A stretch of 64,000 nucleotides of DNA from Climacteris rufus. Taxonomy: Eukaryota > Chordata > Aves > Passeriformes > Climacteridae. A program made the position numbers and the translations under genes. Shown here piece by piece: positions 50,001-60,882 of the stretch. The notes below the pieces were generated by a model. That model searched no databases, was not told where the DNA came from, and saw only the letters and a program-made list of their open reading frames with translations. Numbering within the stretch: the first letter of the stretch is position 1; each line of letters starts with the position of its first letter. Where the stretch lies: NCBI GenBank assembly GCA_013398175.1, contig VZRZ01005129.1, forward strand, positions 1 through 64,000. Reading direction: 5' to 3'.

Positions 50001-50319
50001 GAATTGCTAACAAAATTTGCCATTCTGTAATTTTATTAAAATTGAAAGATAAATTTTTGTCTCTTACTGGTACAGAGTATTCGCTTTTCTCTAAGCAGTT
50101 GTAGACACACTGACAAAGGGGCAGAATTGCGAGATTGATTTTCACAGGACTTTTGATTCATATTAAGGCAATTTCTGCATAACTTATTTGAATTACAGGT
50201 TTTAAATTCCACTGTACTGCACTGAAAATCAAAAATGTTTATTAGTAAGTGGTTATTTTCACTCAAAAATGAAATTTTGTTCATTTAGTCTGCTCTGCTG
50301 TTATATCACAGTGGGCTCA

Positions 50320-50560
50320 GAATCACAGAACCACAGAATTTTGGAGTTGAAAGGGAACTCTGGAGACTGTGCAGTCCAATCCCTCTGCTTAAGTAAGTTC
50401 ACCCAGAGCAGGTTGCATATGATCTGTCCAAATGGGTTTTGAATATCTCCAGAGAAGGAGACTCCACAACCCCTCTGGCAGCCTTCTCCAGTGCTCAGTT
50501 GCACTCAAGGTAAAGAAGTTTTCCATCATATTCAGGTGGAATGCCAATTTTCAGTTCAAC
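50320..50560 (-). mobile_element. CR1 LINE 3' end (copy 4), minus strand
   Basis: Read on the plus strand it starts with AATCACAGAACCACAGAATT, the reverse of a CR1 terminal octamer tail. It then runs through the reverse complement of the CR1 3' UTR, including 'ggttgcatatgatctgtcc', 'gaatatctccagagaagg', 'actccacaacc' and 'gtaaagaagtttt'. The element therefore points to the minus strand with its 3' end at 50320. Similarity fades near 50560, which marks 5' truncation or decay. It resembles copy 1 more than copies 2 and 3. No coding part is retained. Confidence 0.92.
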
Positions 50561-53219
50561 AAGGTCCTTCCAATAAATAGATATCAAAGAATTATTGCCA
50601 ACAAGAATTTCATAACAACACATCCCTTACTCCAGCGTTTCCAGCTTTGACTGAAAACATTTTTGTTTGTGCCACAACTCCCTTCCTTCTTATTCAAAAA
50701 CCTTTTTTAAATCCATTGTTTTCCATCTCCTGCCTTCGTTAGTCTTAGTTCATTCTTCTTACCCTTTTGAAAATCTCCAGTTTGATCTTTTGGCACACGA
50801 GTCTTCAGAATGCTTTTCTTCTTATTTCTTCCCTTTCTGTAGTTTTAACCTGAGTTATGCTCTTTCCAATGAAAGTGGTTTGCTCTGTTTTTTTTCAAGA
50901 ACTTGAGTCACTAATTCCATGCATAATGTCTCTTCCCTCCTTTCACCTATATGTGCCAAGTAACTTCCTAGGATTCCTACAAGATCTAGCATTTAACCTT
51001 TGAAAGATCTTTCATGAAGTTTTCTGACATTGCCACCAGGTTAAGCTCTGCTCTCCTTCAAATCACCAGGAAATTTCAACATCTTTTGATCTTTAGGTTT
51101 CATGGCTGCTTCCTCTCAATCAGTCAAAACCCACTGTCAGTAGACCTTTTTCTCTACCTCACTGGCTGTTCGTATCACCATTGTGCAAGTACTCACCTCC
51201 TTCAACGTCGACATTCAATGAAATCCATGCTATGAGAGAGGAAATCAGCTCCACCATATACACTGGATTCTCCTAATAAGCCTAATTCTTCCTTTCCACT
51301 TAAACTGTAGTCAAGCAAATTTCAGTCTTATTCAGTGGAATTATGAAATACCTTTGAAAAATGCATCACTGTGGTGAAAATCCAGATCAGCAAATATGTA
51401 ATTCTTATTTATGTGACGTTGATGGTAAAAGTGATAGATGCTTTATCTAAAATAGATATAAAAGATCCTTATAAATCTCTAAGACTTTTTTTTCTTATGG
51501 TTCCTCAAAATCCTATGTCTTATACCTCTAATTCTGCTCTGAGAGTGGTTCAGATTCTGAGCAGATAATAAGACAAAGGGCAAAATCCACCCGCGCTCAA
51601 GTGATAGTAAGAGGAAAAATAATATAGAAAGACAAAGACTCTACTGCCAATTTACATACACTTCAAACACCCCTGATTCTCTGCTACTCAGTTAAAAGAA
51701 AAAAATATTTTTACCTCTAAAACTTCTCTCTCACATGTACTGTCCTTAAGGCTGTCACTCAGCAGAAGGAAACACATATGTCTCAAGAGTACTTTTGTGC
51801 TTTTCACAATTTTATCAAGGGAAAATATGTTGCACGTTCTCCTGACTTTCCCAGATTTTTAAATGCAGTTTATTCTAGTTTCTTACAAACTTTCAAAGTT
51901 TCCTGTTTTCCCAGCTACAATATAATCACTTTCATAAATGAAAGGACAGAGAGAAGAAAAAAAAAAGCAGAAATTGTTGATTGATAGAATAACAGGATTA
52001 TAGATGGATGGAAGAAATGTGTGACTTGTCAGGGTATATATCGGTGTGTGTTGCTGTACTCTAGAAATATATAAAGATAGCAGAGCCACCTACAATTCCC
52101 CTGCTTTGCAATTTCTTTAGCAATTGCAGAAAGAGTAGAGCATTTCTGCTCATTTTAATGAATTCCTATGTTCTTCTAGCTAGCTGATAATGTCTATTAT
52201 CAGAGAAGGTAGAATGAGTTCAAAATCAAATGGAAAAGCTGACAATCTTTATTCTGCTACCCAGACCATCTTCCAAGAATTGTGCTGCTGAAAAAATATA
52301 CTTTCTACCACAAAACCTAAGTTTTCACATGCAAATATGCAGGTGAACATTTAATTGCCACACTACCCACTTGATGTTTCTCTATCTCTATTTAACATCA
52401 TAGTTGGTGCTGGAAAGTTATGCATTTAGTTTATCACAAATTTGCTGGTTTTTCTAGCATTAACTAATGAGAACTACTTAGAGAAACAGCAATAGTACAA
52501 CTAATGAGAACTGCTTAGAGAAACAGCAATGGTACATGTGGCAGCAGAGCAGTGCAGTACAAGGTAGTATAGCAGAAACTAATGCTGAAACTGTAAGCAA
52601 AAATGTGCTTATGATGGACTCAAAGTGTTAACACTGATAAGACAGGGAATATGAGAAGAGTGGGGTCTCAGTCAAGGCAGGCATGTGCTCCCTGGAAAGA
52701 AGAAAAGCAAGATACTGCTTCCACAAAGGAGGGTTCCTTCCTTTCCTGCAGAAAACTAGATAATTCTGATTATCACTTAGGCTTGTCAGGAAATGAGTTG
52801 GAGGATGTTTGGTGGTCTTTCCCCTCTTTTCCATAATAAGAGTCATTGTTGAATAAGAATAAACTCTGTACTTTGCAGGGTAATGGTGAGTAGAACAATG
52901 CAACTCCACAGCTCATAGCTTCAAAACACTTTAAGTGAATTTCTAAATTTGAAATGAACATGTGAAAATGGATAAAGAAACAAAAAAAAAAAAAAGGCAA
53001 AATGGCTGTATTTCTAGTAGATGAATGGAATTAAGAATAAGATTTACTTCTGTGACTAATCTGTGAACAACCAAATAGGAGGTGAATTAAAAAAAAATAA
53101 ATCAGGGATGAGCTGTCTGAAATCCAGCTTCATCTTCCAAAGGGTATTTTATACACACAGTATACTTCACAATGCATTTACCTTGAAGGCACTGAGTCCA
53201 GTTTAGCCATTGGTGGTTT
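50561..53219. other. Single-copy DNA, no gene recognised
   Basis: A pyrimidine-rich stretch at about 50670-51240 opens several plus-strand frames rich in serine, phenylalanine and leucine, with no domain. A 37-bp tandem duplication lies at 52462-52535 and an A14-type run near 52982. Nothing else was recognised. Confidence 0.55.
52462..52535. repeat. 37-bp tandem duplication
   Basis: Two adjacent 37-bp copies, 52462-52498 and 52499-52535, both begin AACTAATGAGAACT and end in GTAC. They differ at only two positions, both A to G, so the duplication is recent relative to the surrounding sequence. Confidence 0.93.
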
Positions 53220-53640
53220 AGTTTTTTACAGAACTTGCAGGAGTCGGTTCAGTCATGTGAGCAGGACTCGATCATCTGATCTGTGTAATTGCCAGAATTG
53301 TGCATGTGAATGAGGCATCCACATGTGCGTTTTCAGTGTGGCTGAAATTCAACAACGTTAACATTTATACACCAGGATTATGCGGAAAGATTTCAGTATA
53401 TTTGTAAATCCATTAGATCCTGTTTGGTTGTACTTTTTAGATCTCAGGTGTTTGGCTAGGAAGTTGTGCTAGTTGGAGAAGAATCACATCACCTATTCAC
53501 GCTAGCGAAGGAGCTGATCCAAGTGCTTTCCTTGTAAACTGGTTATGTCTGTCATATAAATGAGTGAGAAAGCCCAGCATCCCAGCATGGCATATTGGTG
53601 AAATCATTGCCTAGGCTATAATCACGTTCTAGGATGAAGA
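53220..53640. promoter_or_regulatory. Candidate conserved non-coding / enhancer-like block
   Basis: This block has few homopolymers, balanced composition and more CpG than nearby DNA (GTCGG near 53245, ACTCG near 53268, TGCG near 53327 and 53382, CACGCTAGCG near 53498). It carries E-box-like CATGTG and CACATG words and several GATC/TGATC words. No convincing frame crosses it. Such retained CpG in an AT-rich background can mean sequence constraint, but only alignment with other birds could show it. Confidence 0.22.
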
Positions 53641-56600
53641 AAAAAGCTTAAAACAATATAGAGATGGAAGCAGTTTTCAATCTGCTTTAGAAAAAAAAAG
53701 GGAAAAAAAGGAATCTGGAGCCCACTTTGGCTCCTGTGCTACAGCAAAGCTGTGTAGCAAGCCTCAGGCTTCTCTCCTGCTTCAGCTATTTGGCTGATGT
53801 GATTTGTAAACTTAGGCACAATCAGTAAGATGATGACTGCTGAGTCTTATTTTAGATGGACAGTTTTCGTGTTCAACATGTTTTTAAATGAAAGCAATTT
53901 TTAATCAGTCCTTTAAAAATAGTACTGCAGAGTATTGGCATCTGTTGTGTATTATGAGAATATATTTGTCAAGCATGCAAAATAACAAATGCTTTCAAGT
54001 ATCTGGATGTCCGCAGATGACTAAAAAAACTCCTAGACCTTTGCAATTGTGTATTAGAGAACTTGGTAGCGGGGGTTTGCATCTCCATGTTGTAATGGGG
54101 TTAAATAATTTCCACCAGTACAGTACTATCAAATTTCCACCAGTACAATATCCTGTCAAAGCTCTTCAAGTGGAAAGAAAGTGGGTTATTTTAGTGCATC
54201 AAAAGAGAATTTGAACTTCATTGAAACCTTGAATTGCTTCACTGTTCCATCTAACCACCTGGAAGTAACCTGGTGCTGAACTTGGTGCTCTGGCCACCAC
54301 TCCGTAGAGCATTTAAAAAGCTTAGATCATTTTAATAACAACATCTAAGAGCCTGATCATCATAATGCTGCATCAAAGTGGTTGGATTACCTCAGCACAG
54401 TATCAAAGAGCTTATCAAAAGCTTGGGCTTGAGCATACCAGCCACACAACAGCTGCTATATTTTAAACAAATTCTGACTACGAGTTCATTTCCAGCTTTT
54501 CTTTCCCTCAATATTTGTGCAAATTTTGTTGTGATATACAAAAAAAACCCAAACCCATGGTGAGGTGAATATGGCCCCAACACAACATTCTAGCTGTCAA
54601 AGGAGTTTAGCAAAATGCTTTTCAGAAGAGACACATTTCAGAAAGTACAAAGTTAGGATAAGAAACGGAAACACTATGTGATCCTCTTTCTATTCTCCTT
54701 CACTCCCACACCTCCACCTCTCTGCCTTTCTATTGCCAGACTTTAATGTCTGCATAGACTCAAAGTAACAGGAACAAGAGAGTAAAGTAGAAATATTTAT
54801 GTCAGAGATGTAATACTTGGAGGAATTCAGTGCCTAATAAGAGCACCACTCTTTTGTGAGCTTGTGAAGGGTGAGAAATAATGATGGCAGTAGCACAACA
54901 GGGACAGTCTGTTAGCAAAGTCCAGACATGAGGATATTCAACCAGCAGCAGAGAGGGAAAACAACAGCTGGCATAAGCCATCATCATATGTCTTGATCTT
55001 TGCTAGAGACAGGTGGTCAAGGCAACTCCACACCCTTCTCTCCATACGATGCTTTGGAGCCGGACACACAAGTATCTGGACCTGGAATGCAGCTTTAATA
55101 TGTTGTGTTGCAGACCTTTCTGTTTTATTTTTGGAAATGCTCAATTCCCACGCTGCCAGGGCCTCTCTGGCTTGCAGTGAGATGCTAAGATGTTAGGGAT
55201 GGGATGCTCCCTACCTCCTGTGGGAGGGTGTCTTCTAGCAGCTGGCAAAAGAGCAATGTGGATGTCTTGCAGTCTGCTCACTTTATCAGCCTCAGAGGAG
55301 CATGGAGACTGCAGCTGCTGCCAGAGGGTAGAGAGCATAGGATTGTGTTGGGAGACAAATGTGATCTGGGTGGATAGGGTGAGTGGGAGACTTAGGATTC
55401 CTCCCCCTTACAACTCTACTTGTGTCTGTCACTGTCCAGCCTTCCTGCAGGTCACATTAACCTTCCCCAGTTAGTATGCACACACATCTGTGTATGTCAT
55501 AAGAAAAATCACCATCTTCACCTAACAAGTCCTGTGAGGCACACATCCAGCCTCTGCTTGCCATCTCTGTGTACATGTACTCTGCCCTTCCACTCTGTTG
55601 CCTTCAGGTTTTAAAGCTGAAATTACGATGTAGGACAGCATCACCAGGGGTGATGGGAGAAATGCAGGCTTGTATTTTCAATAACACAGCCCCAAAAGCT
55701 ACTGCAAAAGCATGTGTCAAAGGCATGCTGTTTCACTTTTCCAGTGAGTGGGGATCAACTCTTCTCCAAAGGCCACAAAAAGACAGGCTGTTCTGGACAT
55801 ACTGCCCAGAATTGGTTCTGTGCAGGCATGCACGGTCTATCACTTAACAGGAATCACTGCCATTTACAAATGAGGAACATCAGATTTTGGAAGCTATAAT
55901 TGTGGTTATTGGGCAATGTTGTCTAGCCCATAGCTTAAAACTTGACATTTACTGACTTTAGTAAGGTTGTGTAACCCACCAGGATGAGAAGAAAAACCCC
56001 ACTGCACTGTGGTGCTTCACATGTGAGCAGCAAAAAGCAGCCTTGTGCCCAGCAGACTTCAGGAGACAGTTGTTTTGCATCTTAATGCAGAGCAAAATGC
56101 TGGGGTGAAAATCCTGGCTGTGTTGCAGTGAGTAGACATTTTAATACTTAAAAGAGCAGGACTGGGCTGTGCTCAAAAACTGTTTAGTAAAGGTCAAAGA
56201 AACAGGATACGAGCACGGAAAGTATTACAGTTGGAAGGGGCAGAAAAACAGTCTGCTTTGACCTCTTAGCTTTGGTAGATTTGTCTTACCTGGTGTTTGA
56301 CAAAGAAATAAGCATAATAATGTAAGAGGAATAGTATGTTCAAACCCATAAAGTTTAATTCATAGGTTTTAAGAGGCACATTTTAGAGGAAAGCCTCAGC
56401 TGCCTTAGCACAGATCTGGTAAATGAGAATTCGTTCGTGTTCTCAGTGCTTCCAACCAAATAATGTTCTTACTAAAATGTATGTCTACTTATGGTTGTGC
56501 TAAAGCATTTAATTTTTTAAGATGAAAATCTAGAGCTTGAAATAGACTGGGCTAATACTTGTCTAAATATTAAGAGATACATAGATGGGTAGATTATATA

Positions 56601-59600
56601 GACAATTATTTTTAGACAGACACAGAAACTCTTTCAGAGATGTCAAGTACTCATTACTGGTTTTCCATTTTCAGAGATGAAGAAAGAGGCACAACTACTA
56701 CATGTAGTTAAGAAGAACAATAAAATCGCAAGTGTAATTTAGGTATGCTAAATAATAGTGTCTAAATCACTTGCCAGATCACGTAAACTATTAGCAGAAA
56801 TAACCACTATCTGTTTTCATATGTTCCAGTAATGACGGATTATCAGTCATTAGAGTTTATTTTTCAGTAAAAGTGTAAGAATGACCATATAGGAATCAGG
56901 TTCTGGTGTCAGAAATAAAACATCTATTCAGGCCTTATAGGATTGACATTTAAAAAGTCTATCAGTCAGTTTTGGTAATGCATCACAGTGGAGGTATCTG
57001 TGCAGGTGAGCCCAAGATATCAGATGTGACTGCCCTTGGTCAGCAAAAATATCAGGGACAGATTCTTGGAGGAAGAGGTTACTTGGTAGCTGAGTTTCAT
57101 ATGAAGGACATGAGGTTGAATGCCTGCTTAAGTATAGCTGGACTTGACCCAGCTCCTCCTGAAGATGTGCAGTTGGGCAAGTGTTGCGTTCTGCCAGAGG
57201 TGACTGGTCACACTAGTGACTGAACTTCCACAACAATCTGGATCGTGCATACAAGTGTGTGTAATTCTTCCTGTAGACATGACAGCTGTCAAAGTCATGT
57301 TCATGTCAGGAAGAGATTTTTCTTTCTGACACTTCCAAATGGCATTCAGTGGCTAACCATTTATGGAAGGCATGAATCTTCAAAAAAGGAAAACAAAATT
57401 CAAGAGGAGGTCAAAGCCATGTACCGTTTAGACAAAATCAAATCTTATTCAGTTTGTGGCACGATTATTACCTCATTAGTACTAGTTCTGTAAAGTAAAA
57501 TATACATGTGGGGAAAAAAAATGTAGTACTTAGTAGCAAATATTCTGTGTGAATTCCTACTGACATACTAAATGCTCGAAGTACACAATGAAACTTACTC
57601 ATCTCCAGCTGTGACTTCTCACAAGAAAGTGGGGAAAGTGACTCTCTGCCCTCTCCTCTTCCACCTCTCTCAAAGAGCCACCATATGCATCTCCACTCTT
57701 CTGCTCTGGTGGAACTCTGCTTTTGATCCTTGCAGCAGAAAAAGTATTCAGCAAGGAATAACTGAGACCTTTGAACTGATTGTACTTTAACTCAAACCTC
57801 AAGGCAGAAAATGTTCATTTGTGGTTAATTCCACTTAGCGTATTCCAATACCACAACACTGTTCCAGTAGCCAAGGTGAGCTTCTTTATTGGGAATGTTC
57901 ACAAGACACATCTGCAAATATTAATTTCTCAAGACAGCTGGAGCTTACTGGAGATAGAGTGCTGATTTCAGAGAGTTCCTGACTGAGGACAGAGATTATA
58001 GCTTTTCGTCACCGCTGACATCAACAGGAATGAGGGCTGTAACAAAGGGATGTTAGTTGGGGACACGGTTTAGTTTGCTGCCTTTTTTAGGACCTGTTGA
58101 TTGTGGATGTAACACAAGAGTGGTGGACAAGAGTTCTTCAGAAGATAAAGTCGTATGCTATTCAGTCTGTCATGTGCTATTCAGTCAGAAACAGATATAA
58201 AAAGGGAGAAGATATACCCATTTCTGTTGTTTCAGCTTTAATAGCCTTCTCTTGCTTTAGGTTGAATTCTGTTTTCTTTTAAACTGGGAAAATCTGTAGT
58301 GACTTCATCAGAGCAAAATAAAGATATATAATCAGACATATAAAATGAAGGTGACTTCAGAAGCAAGCTCAATCTATTAAGAGGAACCAAGGTAATAGAG
58401 AAGTTCAAGCAATTAAAACAGCAAAGTAACAATCACTACTCCTGACCATTTTACAAGGAAGTAGACTGACTATTTCACGATGTTTTGCACAGTGAAGTTG
58501 TTAAAATACAGCTTTCACAGAAAGATCTTTTAATATCCTTTCAAAATTCTTACAAAGCCAATGCTTCTAAAACTTTCCTCATGACCAGATTTTGGTGGAT
58601 TCTGCTCTCACAGTAGAGTGTTGCTCTTCCTTCTACTGCAGCAGCCAGTCTGGGAATGTTAGCTTATAAATAGCTTACAGGGCTAACTACAAGATGACAG
58701 AGTTGACTTGTACGTGTTTGAGTCAGTATTCATTCTAGAGCAACTTTTGGAAAACCTTTGTCATCCAAACTAAGACATGAATGCTCTCACACAAAGTGGT
58801 TCCTTTTTTAAGATGGGTGCCAAGACCACAGGTGCATATTACCAGGTGGACTGGCAAAGAAGTATAGTCTGCTTTACTTGTGAGAGATCTCATTGTTTGG
58901 ATTTAGGGACCAAGTAGCTGGTAGACCTTAAAGACAGCATTTTGAGGAAATATATAACTGGGAAAAAAACACATAATGAGTTAACAGTTCATGCTTTGGA
59001 CCAAGGACTCAGCCTAAATGCATTATTTAACCACCTGTGTATGGAAAGCAGTTTAGAGAAAATTAATCCTTCCTGTGTTCTTTTGCTACTGAACAACAGT
59101 AGTGCTTGGGAGACAGCATTGTGGAGACTCCACATCAGTTTGGTGCTTATTTTGGTGCTGTACAAAGAAGTTCAAGATATACAGTGTATCCAGGGCCTCC
59201 CCCGAGAGACAGAAAAGCATTAGATTACTTTAATAATTTAAAATATTATTTGTAGCACAAAAACTAAGAGTAGTTACCATGTTTTACTATCTCCTACTGT
59301 TTCTAATAGAATCCTAATACTTAAATGATCTTTATAAACAGGAGACTTAAGTGCAACAATGTCATAATTCATGACTTTAAAGAGAAGATAAGTAATTTTT
59401 CAAGACTATAAAAAATACAGTACAGTATTCATACAGCAGTAGAAGAATTTTAGATATAAGATGGAAGGGGAGGCAGAATTAGCCAATAATAATATTTTGA
59501 TTAATGAATCTGTAACTGGGAAAATGAATTTTCTTTCCCTCCCACTCTCCATATTGAGTTTACAGCCTATGTCATTTTTCCATGCATTTACTTTCTTCCT

Positions 59601-60811
59601 AATACACTTGTTACCTGATTCACTTTAGAAATGAGTTGATGAAGGACTGAAAAGATTAGGAGACTGAAATATACCATATCCAATCTTTTAAATATTACTT
59701 AAATATTATTTTTATATGGAAGATATATTTAATTCTAATTTAATTACTAGTCTCTTAAAAGAATCCATAGAACTTTCTGAATAGTGTTGTACATTTAAGA
59801 ATTAAAGCTAGGCTACACTCAGAGTATCACTTGATTTTTTTAGTGCTGTTAACAGATCAATCAGTGTATATACAACTTTTTTTTTTCCCAGTGGTTATCT
59901 AGAGGAGCTCACAATGCCCCACAGATTTCTATTCCTACAATTTGATTAATGTTGCTTTAGGAGACAAAGCTCAGTGAATAAACAAAAGCCAGGGAATATT
60001 ACTAGGATTCAGCTTTTACACTGAGCTATCTGGGTAAAATAATGGCAAACTAAAGAAAAAATTATACAGAATGAGAATAGTCATACTTTAAACTTTCTGT
60101 GAGTCTGAATAAACTTTTCCAAAGTGAACTGCATTGTAAAAATATATTCTTAGCAACCCAGTATTAAAATTGTTATGATATTATATTTCATAGCATCTAA
60201 TCTCCTACTCATTGTTGATCAATATATGTACAGTGCCTAGATATTTGTGTCAAGGACTAAAGTCCTTGAACTTTAATGAAAAAGGTAAACATGGGATCTA
60301 AATAATTTATCATAAATATCACACATCTTCCAATGATGCAACTTTTGGTTACATTTTTTGCAGCTAGATGAGGAGTAGCTTTTGGATAGACTCCTGTAGA
60401 GCCCTGCTGTAGCTGCCTACATCCTCCCTGAAACCTCACACTCTGTAGGCACAAGAAAATAAGTTTGGGCAGAATACATGATGGTTATTAACCCACAGAA
60501 ACTACATGGCTTGAAAGCCACTCAGCACTCATTGGGCAGATATGCAAGGGGAAACAAAACACCCATTGGAAAAGTCAGGTAAATAATCTTAGAATAGGAC
60601 AAGGCTGCCATGGGCTCTGGGACAGAAACCCCAGCTGCTCTGCTGGATCATCCTGACCCTTTTTTCTGTTTCTCCCTGGCCTACTGAGTCACCTTTCAAT
60701 GGCCAGTGGAATTGCTCCAGCATAGCCTGAGGAGCACGTTGTTCCCTCCTACCACAAATTGACTATAATTTGACAGTTCAGCTACCCTCATGAGAGATAT
60801 GGGCTGGAAAC
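53641..60811. other. Single-copy DNA, no gene recognised
   Basis: About 7.2 kb. It holds the short direct repeat at 54107-54150 and a somewhat G+C-richer part at 54990-55850, where frames on both strands overlap. A degraded stretch at about 56233-56273 is faintly like a CR1 3' tail. The 83-codon plus frame at 56972-57223 has a protein-like composition but no recognised motif. No RNA genes were seen. Confidence 0.5.
54107..54150. repeat. 19-bp direct repeat, 25-bp period
   Basis: AATTTCCACCAGTACAGTA at 54107-54125 recurs at 54132-54150 with one change (G to A). A small local duplication. Confidence 0.9.
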
Positions 60812-60882
60812 CTCGGAGGCTGAGGAATTAATTGAATCTAGGTCTCCCATATGTTGAGCGAGGGCTCTAATCACAGAGCTAT
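60812..60882 (-). mobile_element. Fossil tRNA-derived SINE head (minus strand)
   Basis: On the minus strand the segment reads like a decayed tRNA. An A-box-type stretch TAGCTCTGTGATTAGAGC lies at about 60864-60881. It is followed by a 'gggagacctagattcaatt'-type B-box region near 60825-60848, at roughly the spacing found in tRNA genes. The B box has lost its canonical GGTTCGA core, so this is not a working tRNA. It matches my memory of old tRNA-derived SINEs of birds and reptiles with a 'gtgggagacc' loop. The non-tRNA tail could extend towards 60700 but its edge cannot be drawn. It could also be a tRNA pseudogene. Confidence 0.55.

Larger units (their letters stand above)
42435..50319. other. 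Single-copy DNA, no gene recognised
   Basis: About 7.9 kb without a recognisable gene. It includes an A-rich patch at 43157-43240, a 17-bp direct repeat at 47039-47074, and A-rich and G/A-rich runs at 45920-46035. A locally G+C-richer segment at about 47455-47760 has long overlapping frames on both strands. Blocks at 44750-44960 and 48290-48560 have few homopolymers and an enhancer-like texture. The latter also carries a 74-codon plus frame of mixed composition that I cannot assign. Confidence 0.5.

Noticed and set aside
56233..56273. Possible fifth CR1 tail ('acagttggaaggggcag')
   Set aside because: Only about one short block resembles the CR1 3' UTR, with no octamer tail. The match is not better than chance by eye.
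56972..57223. 83-codon plus frame with mixed, protein-like composition
   Set aside because: No motif or homologue recognised, and the GTGAGC near its start does not build a sensible exon.
60812..60882. Functional tRNA gene
   Set aside because: The B-box core is lost and no acceptor stem can be paired, so it is kept only as a SINE or tRNA fossil.
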